From Euglena gracilis (Eukaryota; Euglenida; Euglenophyceae; Euglenales): a DNA stretch of 64,000 nucleotides. The DNA lies in the NCBI GenBank assembly GCA_039621445.1, contig CP154956.1, forward strand, positions 8,059,443 to 8,123,442. The letters are read 5' to 3'. Numbering within the stretch: position 1 is the stretch's first letter; every line of letters starts with the position of its first letter. The translations under genes were made by a program, and so were the position numbers. The notes beneath the pieces were generated by a model. The model worked only from the letters and a program-made list of their open reading frames with translations. It made no database searches and was not told where the DNA came from. Of the stretch, positions 20,535-30,389 are shown piece after piece.

Positions 20535-20900
20535 TTGAGCCCCAGTTCAATCCTTGGTCAGCCCGGGCCGGCGGTCCTTAGCAAAAAAAATGCAAAATAC
20601 TGTCCCTTGTGGACCTCCCCGCTTCCCTATGTAGTTGGACCAAACCCTCCATTTGACGATATATGCTTCCATGTGACAGATGGCATCCCGGCGGGATCAA
20701 AAAAATCGGTGCCAAAATGCCTCACCAGCTGGAGCTTCGTTCAAACGAACCTCAAAGATAAGCTAAATCTGCGGCAGCAGCGGTCAATGCTGGGGGGGCG
20801 GGAAGCATTTCTGAGAGGACCAGCTTTGAGCACCTGTCAGCCTGTATCACAGCGAAATTTGAGCAAATCAATGTGGTTTTTAAACACATTGATGGTTTAA
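20535..20900 (+). pseudogene. coding-like plus-strand fragment, possible mobile-element remnant
   Basis: The plus frame, strongest from about 20630, reads YVVGPNPPFDDICFHVTDGI and later SWSFVQTNLKDKLNLRQQ. It ends at a TAA near 20898. The composition is ordered but codon use is not GC3-biased and there are no good splice sites. It lies on the opposite strand to gene A. No family is recognised, and chance openness cannot be excluded. Confidence 0.2.
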
Positions 20901-21097
20901 ATATTCCTCTTTTCAATTCCTCCAATCTTCACGGTATCGATGTTCAGGGATTTGACAGTTGGACATGAGGTTTGAACGTGTTTTTCTTTATGGGCCATAA
21001 GACTCCAAAAAATGATGCACCATCAAAAAAATATAAGTACCGCCCCTCAGATTGCATTTTTGGAATCGCGGCAAAAACACAGCTGGGAGATTGCGCC

Positions 21098-21260
21098 AGG
21101 GGGGCGCTGGGGCGGGTCCGGGCGGCACTCTTGTCACGCCGCTCCAGGGAGCGCTCCACCTTGTCCAGCGCGTTGAGGTCCCCCAGCGCCTCGTCGCGCC
21201 GCTTGGCGTGGTCCTTCCGCAGCTGCGACAGCTCCGCGTTGAGGGCCGGCGGCGGCGCCG
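21098..21260 (-). CDS. gene A exon: charged coiled-coil segment
   Basis: The minus strand reads LNAELSQLRKDHAKRRDEAL and then GDLNALDKVERSLERRDKSA. Leu/Ala spacing with dense Lys/Arg/Glu/Asp is typical of a coiled coil. GC3 bias is very high. The 5' edge is unclear because the upstream Pro/Ala-rich stretch is also open to about 21320. GACAAG with gtggag is one possible donor. Among the best exons by residue pattern, but with soft boundaries. Confidence 0.6.
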
Positions 21261-21387
21261 GGTGGGGCCAGCCCGCCGACCACGCGCCGGTGGTCCGCCA
21301 AGAATGGATATTGGGCACCGGCACTTATTGGCCTCATTGACGACCTTGGATTTATCGGGTCTCGAAAACGTGTGTATATAAATACAT

Positions 21388-21436
21388 ACACCACACCCAC
21401 ACCCACACCCACACCCACACACACACACACATATCC
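21388..21436. repeat. (CACACC)n(CA)n microsatellite
   Basis: Several CACACC units run into CA units, then ATATCCATGTATGTATATC. Repeat only. Confidence 0.9.
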
Positions 21437-22064
21437 ATGTATGTATATCATGAAATATTGGCTTTGTTGGGGGGGGGGGTGACGTACTTTTTTTATTGTT
21501 TCTTGGGCGAATTTGGGATTCTCCAAATCACAAAAGTGAGGATATTGGGACACAAAATGATCGTGTCGGTTTTATCGACTTTTATCGAGGACATCGGGGT
21601 GTCAATCTATCCAAATTTATCGGACCCTCCCTGAACCCAATATCAATACCCATCTTTGGGTCAGCCCCGCCCTCTGCTTTTCAAACAAACAACAAAATCT
21701 CAGGAAAGTCTCCGGAGAAAATCTGGTCCAATGCGAATTCTTTCGAATTCGAAATTATTTCCGAGCAGAACTTGGAAAAAATCTAAAAAAAGATCCAGAA
21801 ATTGCCAAATTTTGTCAAATATTCTAAAATTTGACAGATTTTGGCAAATTTGAAACAAAACAAAAAAAGCACGTGGTTTCCTTGTGAAACGTTCGAGAAA
21901 TGGCCGAAACTCATCTCGCTGGCCGTTTCAGGTTCATGCTGAAAAATTGTGGAAAGGGAAAAAATTGGCAGGAAACTGCGGAAATTGCAGAAAATTATAG
22001 ATATCAACCCCCCCCCCCTGCATTCCCCCCTTCTGCTGTGGGAGGGGGGGCAGGCTGAGCAGGA

Positions 22065-22100
22065 CTGTTTCAGCTGCTGGACGTCCTCCAGGGCGTCCAA
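22065..22100 (-). CDS. gene A candidate micro-exon: LDALEDVQQLKQ
   Basis: The minus strand has CCCCCAG followed by phase-0 codons LDALEDVQQLKQ, a short amphipathic helix in keeping with its neighbours. No GT lies at the point where the helix-like sequence ends; GAGGAC with gtccag is inside. The flanking bases are a module with C and G runs, so this could be chance. Phase fits the 23.2 kb exon, which ends on a whole codon. Confidence 0.4.
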
Positions 22101-22520
22101 CTGGGGGCGGGCAACGGCACTCCGCAGGCTGGGGGGGGGATTGGGACCACGTCCCAAAAAACAAACAAACTGTTGCGGTCTGAATAAAACCATATCGCAA
22201 CACTTCGCTGAATTCAACACTGCCCATTGCGCATCGTGACCCTTTGGTACACGAGTGGAAGCCGCGTTAGCGGCTTGACGGCCCCGGAGTCCCTCCTCCT
22301 GTTGACCTCATGACTTGGACTCCACTGACATGCTCCGCGGGACGGAGACCTTCATGGCCTCCTCCTCGGTCGACCCCGACCTCCCCCCAGTGCTGCCGAC
22401 ACCCCCAGCAGCCTGGGCCCTCAGCCGCTGGGCGCGGAACCGCCGCCAGCACGAGCCGAACGGCAACCTGACCCCGAACCAACGCCCGACACGCCCAGCC
22501 CTCCTGGACCGCCACAGTAG

Positions 22521-23108
22521 CAGCGGCTGCAGGAGGCGCACGCGCTGCCCGCGGCGGGGTGGCAGCTGCCACCCACTGTCCCTGACACCGACCTGGTGCC
22601 GGTCTACGACACCCGCATCCCGCGCGACTGGCTCGCCAAGCTGGCGGCTGACCTGAGGAAGATCGACGACCCCGACCGGATGGTCGTCGTGGGCAGCGAT
22701 TTTGTCTCCAATGCGGACCTGACCGACGGTGCGGTCGCGCGGTACCCCGTGACGGCACTGTGGAGCCGGGACCCTGTCCACTTCGTCACCCCGCCGAGGC
22801 CTCACCTCCGGGAGTGGGTGGACCGGCTGCGTACGCGGTTCGACCTGGAGCACCGACTCAGTGTCCTTGCTGGCGGTTGTCGCGGAGCGTGGCAACCGCC
22901 AGCAAGAACACCGAGTCGGGGTGCTCGGAGTACGGAGCGCGGCAACTGCCCTGAGGAGTTCAGCAACGCCGCTGCTCTGCGGCGACTCTTGGGGGAGGTG
23001 GCGTCGCTCCTCCAAGGTCCAGAGGTGGCGGCCGTGGGAGAGCGGGCCCCGATCTGGCGGGTGCCGGCTAGCCCGCGTGCACTGCCTCCAGCCAAGAGGA
23101 ATTGCTGA
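22521..23108 (+). CDS. unrecognised GC-rich ORF, possibly a mobile-element gene fragment
   Basis: After an in-frame TAG at 22518-22520 the plus strand is open for about 195 codons to a TGA at 23106. It includes DTDLVPVYDTRIPRDWLAKL, then AADLRKIDDPDRMVVVGSDF and HFVTPPRPHLREWVDRLRTR. This is ordered, protein-like sequence. The same frame is also open and Pro-rich upstream of the TAG, so the gene may be longer and broken. It sits in an intron of gene A on the opposite strand. The minus strand is open over 22308-23015 too, but its Arg/Val-rich reading looks like an antisense shadow. A perfect-looking hairpin (22855-22917) lies within the frame. No family can be named. Confidence 0.4.
   Translation, partial: QRLQEAHALPAAGWQLPPTVPDTDLVPVYDTRIPRDWLAKLAADLRKIDDPDRMVVVGSDFVSNADLTDGAVARYPVTALWSRDPVHFVTPPRPHLREWVDRLRTRFDLEHRLSVLAGGCRGAWQPPARTPSRGARSTERGNCPEEFSNAAALRRLLGEVASLLQGPEVAAVGERAPIWRVPASPRALPPAKRNC
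22855..22917. repeat. 25-base-arm hairpin inside the GC-rich ORF
   Basis: The left arm 22855-22879 ends GTCCTTGCTGGCGGTTG and the right arm 22893-22917 begins CAACCGCCAGCAAGAAC. The arms match in 23 of 25 positions and are separated by 13 bases. On either strand this would form a very stable stem. Confidence 0.85.
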
Positions 23109-23214
23109 AGCGCTTTGGGAGCAATGTTGAGATACAAATTCACCATATTACCCCCGCCGGAAGTTTTATCGTTTGGGGTGGGAACGGGCACCCACCCAAC
23201 CCAACCCAACTCAC

Positions 23215-23296
23215 CACGTCCTGCAGCCGGCCGCCGCCCGGCCGCAGCTTGGCGTACCGGAGCTGCTCTCGCAGCAGGTCCTGCGTCCGGCCCAGG
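23215..23296 (-). CDS. gene A exon with consensus gtgagt donor
   Basis: The minus strand has AAAAAG followed by one base and 27 codons, then GACGTG with gtgagt, the best donor in the window. It reads LGRTQDLLREQLRYAKLRPG and then GGRLQDV. The first part is a helix and the GG turn separates it from RLQDV. The one-base start joins in frame to the two-base end of the 24.3-24.5 kb exon. No family is recognised. Acceptor choice: ACGCAG eight codons in is an alternative. Confidence 0.7.
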
Positions 23297-23374
23297 CTTT
23301 TTTTTATGAAGACTGGATGCTGGAGGACCCACTTTTGCCCGAAAATGGCCAAAAAAATCGCAAAAAATGCTACC

Positions 23375-23520
23375 CCCCCCCCGGGCAATTGTCGCGCGAC
23401 AAATCGGGCAGTAAAGGAGGGGGGTGACAATTTTCCGGGGTGACAATTTGGCCGGCACAGAGGGGGGTGACAATTGCCCAGGGGCGTCAATTGCCCGGGG
23501 GCGTCAATTGCCCACTTATG
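23375..23520. repeat. module with GACAATTGCCCGGG words (copy 1)
   Basis: A C run with GGGCAATTGTCGCGCGACAA begins it, and GGTGACAATTTTCCGGGG, GGTGACAATTGCCCAGGGGC and two CGTCAATTGCCC units follow. ACAATTG and CAATTGT invert against each other across the C and G runs. Confidence 0.6.
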
Positions 23521-23699
23521 TGAGCCACATTAAATCCAAATGACCAAAACACCATCTGAAACACCAATGAACACGCAAAAATGCAGCCATGGTTGTGATA
23601 TTGTGCAGAGCATTTGGTGTGTGACATTTTTCAGCACGTTGCAGCGAAATAGAGGATCAATCGAGCCGTGTCGGCGAAAAGAAAGTTCACAAACATCTT

Positions 23700-23985
23700 C
23701 TGTGGGGGGGTGACAAATTGGGCAGCACCTAGGGGGGTGACAATTTCCCGGGGTGACAAATTGGCCGGCACAACCAGGGGTGACAATTGCCCGGGGGCGT
23801 CAATTGCCCGGGGGGGGGGGGGCTGGTAAGAATAGCACCTTTTTCAAAATTTTCGGCGCCAAAGGAGCCAAAAAGTATATCCCACTCCCCAAAGTATATC
23901 CCACTCCCCTCTGGGGGAACCCCCCTTCGGGGGAGGGGGCTCGGCCAGACCCACCCACCCCACCCCACCGCCCCTTCCCCCCGGG
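23700..23985. repeat. module with GACAATTTCCCGGG words (copy 2) and GGCGCC hairpin core
   Basis: GGTGACAAATTGGGCAGCAC and GGTGACAATTGCCCGGGGGC lead to a G run at 23810. Then AATAGCACCTTTTTCAAAAT, TTTTCGGCGCCAAAGGAGCC and two AAGTATATCCCACTCCCC units occur. The last part is the same core seen at 16.1 and 49.2 kb. Confidence 0.6.
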
Positions 23986-23999
23986 GGTCCAAGGGGATG

Positions 24000-24280
24000 C
24001 CTAACAAGCGGTGCCGGCACCGCTGGGGCACCGCTTGGCACCGCTGGGACAGGAACCCATGGAATAATACTGAGGGAAAAAATTGCGGGGATTTCCCATA
24101 AGGAAGCACGAAAGCATCTCGTTGTGACATAAACATTTGTGGCCATCAAAAAAACCTGTATTGAACAAAAACACATGGAAAATTTTTTGCAAGGGTTCCC
24201 CCTAAAAAAAAAAGAAAACCTTCCGTCCCAGCGGTGTCAAGCGGTGCCAGCGGTGTCGGCACCGCTTTTTAGGCATCACC
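24000..24280. repeat. GCGGTGCCAGCGGTG inverted repeat pair
   Basis: AAGCGGTGCCGGCACCGCTG near 24008 and AGCGGTGTCGGCACCGCTTT near 24250 are both palindromic. Each is surrounded by further GCGGTGCC/GGCACCGC words and ends at GGGATGCCTAA or TTAGGCATC, an inverted pair. The whole 24.0-24.28 kb block folds back on itself. Confidence 0.65.
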
Positions 24281-24298
24281 TAAGACTAAAAAAAACAC

Positions 24299-24456
24299 CT
24301 GGTCCGGCCGCAGAGTGCGTCCGCCTCGTCGTCCTTTGCCCACTGCCGCCGCTTGCTGTCCAGCACGTGCAGCGCCTGCTGCCGGCGGTCCGACTGCCAC
24401 CACTCGTCCCGCCACGCTTGGCGGCCCCAGCCGGGGACCTCCGGTGCGGGCGACGC
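24299..24456 (-). CDS. gene A exon: Trp-rich, charged segment
   Basis: The minus strand has GGTTGGTAG followed by 52 codons plus two bases, ending GACCAG before gtgttt. The frame reads ASPAPEVPGWGRQAWRDEWW, then QSDRRQQALHVLDSKRRQWA and KDDEADALCG. Four to five Trp residues in a helical context are unusual and may mark a folded or membrane-interface segment. Both splice sites are good and the end phase matches the start of the 23.2 kb exon. The two other minus frames are Gly/Ala noise. No family is recognised. Confidence 0.7.
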
Positions 24457-24545
24457 CTACCAACCGACTTTACAACCCCCCCCCCAAATAACAACCCCCC
24501 CCCAAATAGAAGCCCTCCAGTCTGAATGTAAAAGTAGCGGAAGTA

Positions 24546-24895
24546 GTGCAACGGCAGGATTCCCTGCAGTTGCAGTTGCAATCCGACATTGGCAGTATTA
24601 ACACAGCCATTGCGGGTTTGCACCAGAGCTATTCCGCACTTTCCCACCGAGTTCCTGACGTGAGCCAAACGGCTATTGAGCACCAGACCCGGTATGCATC
24701 GGCAAAAAGTAACGGAAATGCAGTCTATGCCTGCAGGTTCCAGTTCCTGGATCCCGAGAACCCTGGTTTCAAAGCATTTTATGACAAAATGCTCACGAAC
24801 AATCAGGCAACCTTGCAAGATTTCTGCACTAGCCTATTACGGCTTGAAGAATCCTTGAATCGGAATGCCCGATTCACGCAGGGTGAGATTACCCC
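24546..24895 (+). pseudogene. coding-like coiled-coil ORF in an intron, probable mobile-element gene
   Basis: The plus strand reads LQSDIGSINTAIAGLHQSYS, then QTAIEHQTRYASAKSNGNAV, then FQFLDPENPGFKAFYDKMLT and LRLEESLNRNARFTQ. This is convincing protein with helical, Gln/Asn-rich character. Codon use is balanced, unlike the GC3-rich host exons, and the strand is opposite to gene A, so a transposon protein is the likeliest source. The frame is stopped by a palindromic module starting at about 24889. After it, at 25264-25313, LDERISVLLDKPQPG and a TAG look like the continuation. No family can be named. Confidence 0.45.
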
Positions 24896-25260
24896 CCCCC
24901 CCCCCTAGTCGTATGACCGGGTTCCTGCAACCTGTGACCGGGGGGGGTGGTCATAACACCCCCATGACCTGCAACCTGTGACCGGGGGGTGGTCATAGAT
25001 GAGGGGGTGGTCGTAGAAGCGTGTGAAAAGTGTCCCAAAATGGCATTTTTTACAAAATGTCCCATTTCAAAATCCGGCGCTTCGCGCCGGCCGGGGGAAC
25101 CTGCCATTTCATGGATTTTTGCACGGACCGGCCAGTACTTATTGGGGGTTAAATCGCAACCTGCAACCTGTGACTGGTCATAACACCCCCATGACCTGCA
25201 ACCTGTGACCGGGGGGTGGTCATAGATGAGGGGTGGTCGTACGACTAGGGGGGGGGGGTA
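24888..25260. repeat. palindromic module with TAGTCGTA(T/C)GAC ends
   Basis: CCCCCCTAGTCGTATGACCG at the left faces GGTCGTACGACTAGGGGGGG at the right, an inverted pair beside C and G runs. The interior repeats CATGACCTGCAACCTGTGAC and GGGGGGTGGTCATAGATGAG, and holds TCCGGCGCTTCGCGCCGGCC, a perfect GGCGC hairpin near 25075. It interrupts a coding-like ORF. Confidence 0.75.
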
Positions 25261-25871
25261 CTAGGTTGGATGAGCGAATTTCCGTGTTGTTGGATAAGCC
25301 ACAACCGGGATAGATATTATTAAATATGAATATATAAACATGCATATATGACCTGCTTCTTCCTGGACCTCTCACTCGATGGCAACTTCTGTCCTGCCAG
25401 GGGGTGATGCTTGTGATGTGATTGATGCAGCTTCTTGCTACTATTGGGATCGGGACATCGTCACCAAAGTGTCCTCTAATCGGGAAACACTTCGGGACAC
25501 TGGGGTGATGAAAAAAAGAAGGGAAGACAGGTAAGAGTCCCTACACAACACAGTCTGCAATGGGGGGGGATGGGGAGCACGAGTCGCAAGTTAGGGTCAA
25601 ATCTGCATTTAAGGAAAGCCAATACGACACTTCATGTCGGGGGGGGGGGGGACGCAACATGAACCCTCAAAAAGTGGGATGCAAAAACATACACTCACAA
25701 AAACACAAAAAACGCAAGAAAATGAAAAATATGCAAAAAATACAAAACTTTGCCAATATCAAAAAACACAAAAAAACCCGCAAAAAGCCCATTTGTTCGC
25801 CCCTGTCCCCCCCCTGTTCATGTCCACCTCCACACACCACCCCATCCGCGCCCCGTCCTCCGAACCGTCAC

Positions 25872-26010
25872 CCCGAGGCGGGGGCCCCGGCTGCCCGGAA
25901 GCGGTCCTGCTCGTCCAGGGCGGTGCTGGGTAGGACCTCCCCCTCGTACCGCGGCGCCAGCGCCAGCTGGTCCAGCTGCTTGAGGTTGGCCTGCACCTGC
26001 TGCTCAATCG
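25872..26010 (-). CDS. gene A exon: helical, Gln/Leu-rich
   Basis: The minus strand has GTCCCGCAG followed by IEQQVQANLKQLDQLALAPR and then YEGEVLPSTALDEQDRFRAA, ending GCCTCGGG before gtgacg. The first half is a clear amphipathic helix, probably coiled coil. TTGAGCAG two codons in is an alternative acceptor that gives phase 0, and GGGGAG with gtccta is an alternative donor whose phase fits the 24.3 kb exon. High GC3. No family is recognised. Confidence 0.7.
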
Positions 26011-26090
26011 CTGCGGGACCGACACGGAGCCCAAAGCCCTTTCCCACAATCCCAGGGGGCAGAGACACACACACCCAAGGCACATGGACA

Positions 26091-26254
<164 letters not shown>

Positions 26255-26690
26255 ATGAATGATTGTGCCAGGGTGTCAGCCGAGAAATCTTGAAAACTAT
26301 GGGTGGCTTTACCTCCTGGTGGGGGGTTCCGCACCCCCAGGGCTTAAGGGAATCTGGAAACCCTCTGGGTGGTGGGCAGGATCGACAACCTCCACACAAC
26401 ACAGAGTAAACTGCACAATTTTTGTTGATTTCCTTTGAAATCCCATCAAAATGGGGTGCGCTTGTAGCGGCCCCGGACTTCAATTAAGGGGGGAGAGGTT
26501 AAGGGTTGACCCTGCTCATTTAGATGCCTTTTTACGTCTTGCAACACAAAATGACCAAAAACACCCCCAAAATGGAAACCCTGGAAATGCATGTTTGGTT
26601 GGTCAGCTCAAAGGCCACAGCGCAAATATCTCGGGAGGGGAAACAACGGGCAGTGTTCGGCATAGTCGGTGGCGGTCCCCTCTCCTTCAC

Positions 26691-26732
26691 CTTCGCCCCG
26701 GCCTCCTTCTCCTGCGTCTCGATGTCCTGCAG
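26691..26732 (-). CDS. gene A exon: 14-codon coiled-coil piece
   Basis: CTCCACGCAG precedes exactly 14 codons, LQDIETQEKEAGAK, and GCGAAG is followed by gtgaag. Both splice sites are good and the length is a whole number of codons. The Glu/Lys/Gln helix continues the character of the neighbouring exons. The frame stays open beyond the donor (VKERG). Short, so moderate confidence. Confidence 0.6.
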
Positions 26733-27289
26733 CTGCGTGGAGTATGCCGGGGGTAGGGCCCGCCAAGGGAACGACCGTCAGCCTTTGCAATCCGAGTGGA
26801 CAGTTTATTGCAAATCACAAGAGGTTTTGGTTGGGGGGGGGGTCGGGGGGACCAACTTTTGGGGGGGGGGCAACTTTTGATCGAAAAAAATCGGTGCTAC
26901 GCACCCCCCCCCCTTTGGACTCCCCCCCACTGGGTCTCAAGCCTCAAATAGCCTCTGCAGCCTCTCAAACAAGCGTTTCAGTGGGGAAGGAACACTTTCC
27001 TGGGACCAAAATCAGCGCAATTATTTTCAAAACCTTTTGATTTGGCCTTTGCTCTGAGATCCGGGGGGGGGGTCAGGCTGGTTAAGATTACCCCCACCTC
27101 CGCCAACCGGGGGCTTCAGGAAAAGCAGGTTTGTGCAGGGAAGAAAACCACCAAGTGGCTTTCCACAAGGCAGGCTTGCTGGACTACTGAACCGCCTGAA
27201 CCCCTCAGAGGAGGCTCAACTAAAAATTTCACAGGCAGAAAACAGAAGGGTTGCAGCCCCCCCTCTGGGTTCTGGAATATGGTTGATGG

Positions 27290-27562
27290 GGGGGGTTTCA
27301 TGTAAAACGGTCTCCTTTCAGACAAAAATGGTAGACAATATGAATTCATGGAAAGGGGGGAAATAGGTCTTTGATAGATGACGGAAGAAACCGTACCCAC
27401 CGGAGGACCCTGGTCTCTGCCCGAATATTGGTTGACGGGGGGGGGTGTTCTGTCAATACGGTCTCCTTCAGCCAAAAAGGTAGACAATATGAACTTCATA
27501 TGGAAAGGGGGAAAATAGGGTCGTTGGATAGACGATGGAAAAAGGAAAGAAACCGTACCCAA
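27290..27562. repeat. diverged tandem duplication (about 165 base period)
   Basis: GGTAGACAATATGAATTCAT at about 27330 and GGTAGACAATATGAACTTCA at 27479 start two copies. Both continue with GGAAAGGGGGAAATAGG, then a TTGATAGATGACGG-like or GGATAGACGATGG-like word and GAAACCGTACCC. Each is preceded by GGTTGA(T/C)GGGGGGG and GGTCTCCTT. It lies just outside the 27.6 kb exon. Confidence 0.75.
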
Positions 27563-27571
27563 AGGTAGGAC

Positions 27572-27739
27572 CTGCCCGCTACAAGCAACTCATGCACATA
27601 TTCCGTGGGGATGGGTGTGGTCGCGGGCCCGGACTGTGCCGGAACAGGAGCCTGCCGGAGGGAGGCACCAATGGGGGTGTGGTTTCGCAGCACATCACAG
27701 GAGACGTGGCAGGGGGCCAGGGCATTGTCAAGCATCTCA
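27572..27739 (-). CDS. gene A exon: 168 bases, well bounded
   Basis: The minus strand has CCGTCCATGCAG and then EMLDNALAPCHVSCDVLRNH, TPIGASLRQAPVPAQSGPAT and TPIPTEYVHELLVAGR, ending GGGCAG before gtccta. Both splice sites are strong. The first third is helical, with two Cys (PCHVSC), and the middle is a Pro/Ala/Thr linker. Less GC3 bias than neighbours. Its end phase does not fit the 26.7 kb exon directly, so a small exon may be missing between them. No family is recognised. Confidence 0.7.
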
Positions 27740-27825
27740 CTGCATGGACGGAAAACCGCAGGGACACAAAAACACAAGCGGGGGGAGCACGCGGACAACA
27801 CTGAACAGGCACAGACACCAACCAC

Positions 27826-27870
27826 GGGGACACACACACACACACACATCACACACACACACACATCACA

Positions 27871-27901
<31 letters not shown>

Positions 27902-28004
27902 CATCACACACACACACACATCACACACATCACACACATCACACACACACATCACACACGTCACACACATCACACACATGACACACACACACACACACGC
28001 ACAC

Positions 28005-28080
<76 letters not shown>
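27826..28080. repeat. (CA)n microsatellite with CACATCACACA variants
   Basis: About 250 bases, first with irregular ATCACACA units, then about 40 pure CA units from 27993. Repeat only. Confidence 0.97.
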
Positions 28081-28082
<2 letters not shown>

Positions 28083-28199
28083 CCTCCCTGCACTTTGCCA
28101 AATTCCCCAAAAACACCACACTGATGCGCCGCAAGAAATACAGTCCGGCAAACACCCAGGATGCACACCGCAGTTCGGGTTCACCGGAGAAACAGCAAC

Positions 28200-28495
28200 A
28201 AGGGCAGCAAAGGTCCTGTTCCTGTGCCTTGCGTTTTTTCACTACCGGGGGGGGGGGGAAGGTCCCGGGGTTTCGACGTGTGGAGCCCATTTCCGGACCC
28301 CCCATAAACACCGTGTTTCGCCAAAGCCCAGGGGTCACACCCCCCAAAAGAGAATTTTGCTCATTTTTTGCACTCTCTTGTCGCCGTGTTTTCAAACCCT
28401 CCGGAGCCACACTGTCAATGTATATAAAAAAACGTTCATTTGCACACATGCACAAACCAACATGAAAAAGCTTAAATGCAGATCCGGCCGCCTAA
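28200..28495. repeat. dispersed repeat ending in CAGATCCGGCCGCCTAAATC
   Basis: CCCCCAAAAGAGAATTTTGC, TTTTTGCACTCTCTTGTCGC, CCCTCCGGAGCCACACTG and GTTCATTTGCACACA lead to AAATGCAGATCCGGCCGCC. The same order is at 29.01-29.17 kb and, more diverged, at 58.87-59.06 kb. All of them meet a CA microsatellite or a G-run module. Confidence 0.7.
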
Positions 28496-28496
28496 A

Positions 28497-28738
<242 letters not shown>

Positions 28739-28893
28739 CACACACAGACAGCACACGGAGGCACAAACCAGCTCACATACAGTTCAACGCTGCGAACCTG
28801 GTGGGCCACTGACAAGTCATTGATGAGTCATCCACCAGCTTCAAAACCACTTTCACCGATGGCTGCGGGACCAGCCCCCACAGCCCGGGACAC

Positions 28894-28998
28894 AGCGTGA
28901 GTGCCGCTCAGCTTCTCCGCCGCTGCGGCCAGCCGCTCCTGCGCCTGGCCGAACGGCGCGTCCAACGCGGCGTCCAGGCTGTTGCGGTGGCGGGCCTC
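28894..28998 (-). CDS. gene A exon: Ala/Glu/Gln coiled coil
   Basis: The minus strand has CCCTCGAG followed by EARHRNSLDAALDAPFGQAQ and then ERLAAAAEKLSGTHA. A donor at CACGCT with gtgtcc gives exactly 35 codons, but the frame also stays open beyond it. The helix ERLAAAAEKL is a strong coiled-coil type. The acceptor has no clear pyrimidine tract. Very high GC3 against AT-richer flanks. Confidence 0.65.
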
Positions 28999-29165
28999 CT
29001 CGAGGGCAAGCACCCAAAAAGGATATTTGCTCATTTTTTTGCACTCTCTTGTCGCCATTTTTTTCAACCCCCCCGGAGCCACACTGCCATATAAAAAAAA
29101 ACGTTCATTTGCACACAGGCACAAACCACAACATGAAAAAGTTTAAGGTGCAGATCCGGCCGCCT

Positions 29166-29284
29166 AAATCACACCACACGACACACACTCACACACATAC
29201 CCACACACACCCAGCCACACACACACACCACACACACCACACACACAAAACACAACCCACACACACACACACACACACACACAA
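29166..29284. repeat. (CA)n microsatellite, irregular
   Basis: CACACGACACACACTCACAC to ACAACACACAACAGG with CACCA and AAAACACAACC interruptions. Repeat only. Confidence 0.9.
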
Positions 29285-29554
29285 CAGGTCGACATCAGGG
29301 AAAAAAACTGATTCTTGGCATCCTTGGACCATCGCCCATCCACCCAAATCATCAAAAAATGTGTTTTTTGGACTTTTTAATTATGGACCCCGTTCAAGTC
29401 CCAGTCCGGCCCTTGGTCGGCCCTTTGGCCGAAAGGGGGGCGGTCCTTAAGAAAATAAAAAAAAAACTTTCCTGTCCCTTAAGGACCGCCCTGGCGGTAT
29501 GGCCAGGGATGGCGGGGAATTGTTGGGAATTGTTGGGAACATAGATTAACTTAG

Positions 29555-30240
29555 TACCCGGAAGGCACCCAGGCCTAAACCCACCCACCCACTTGTTTTT
29601 AAAACCCACCCACCACCCACCACCCAGGGGGGGGGGGGAATTGATATCCTTCGGAAAAATTGCGGAAAATTGCGGAAATTGCGGAAAAATTGCGGAAAAA
29701 TTGATATTGGGTATACACATTTCTGCTTGGGGGGACATAGAAAATTTTCAATTGTGAGGTTCAGAACACCGCAACACCCACGTCGATGCAGGCGAGCACA
29801 AATCAACACGCTTGATGTTCTTTGCACAGGTGGGACGCACCCAATCTTGTGACCAGTGGTGCACCTGTGAGAAAAATTGGTAAACTGGGGGGGGAACAAC
29901 AAAACACAATAGCACACCTGTTGATCCATTTGAAGAATGGCTTGAACTCATTGCATCTTCCATCTTCGGTGGTGGGGAAAAAATTCTTCAAAAAAATGGT
30001 GAAAAATTGCGGAAAATTGCGGAAATTGCGGAAAATTGCGGAAATTGCGGAAAAATTGCGGATATCAATTTCCCCCCCTGCACGACCCTGGGGGGGGGGG
30101 TGGACCCACCCACCCACCCACCCAAAAACCACCAAAATCGGCTGAGAACCCTTGAAAATATTTTCCAGCCTCGCTTTCGGCTGGGGCCCACCCCACCCCA
30201 CCCCACCTCACCCCACCCACACTCAACCCACCCCCTGGGG
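29555..30240. repeat. GGAAAATTGC tandem units and C/G-run modules
   Basis: Units of GGAAAATTGC or GGAAATTGC are tandemly arranged at 29655-29702 and again at 30001-30060. Both are joined to GATATCAATT next to a G or C run (GGGGGGAATTGATATC at 29630; GATATCAATTTCCCCCC at 30061), so the two arrays face each other as an inverted pair. Cysteine-rich and Phe/Arg frames across it are artefacts. Confidence 0.65.
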
Positions 30241-30320
30241 ACACACAATGCTAAGTGCACCTGTGGTCAGGAATTGTCGGGAACTGTCAGGAATTCTCAA
30301 GGATTGCTGGTTGGAGGAAC

Positions 30321-30389
30321 TTGCTTGAGGGCGGCCAGGAGGGCGGTGAGGGGCGTGAGGTCCCCAGGCGCGTCCCCCACGGCGAGCTG
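30321..30389 (-). CDS. gene A exon: 23 codons, Leu/Ala/Asp-rich
   Basis: The minus strand has GTGTGTCAG followed by exactly 23 codons, QLAVGDAPGDLTPLTALLAA and LKQ, and AAGCAA is followed by gttcct. Both splice sites are acceptable and both ends are phase 0. TPLTALLAALKQ is a short amphipathic helix. It is the second exon found downstream of the probable start at 34643. Confidence 0.6.

Noticed and set aside
22308-23015. 235-codon minus-strand open frame
   Set aside because: Arg/Val/Pro-rich antisense reading of the GC-rich plus-strand ORF; the plus reading is more protein-like.
24888-25260. CRISPR-like array (repeated GACCTGCAACCTGTGAC units)
   Set aside because: Repeats are few, irregular and inverted, with no uniform spacers, and the context is eukaryotic.
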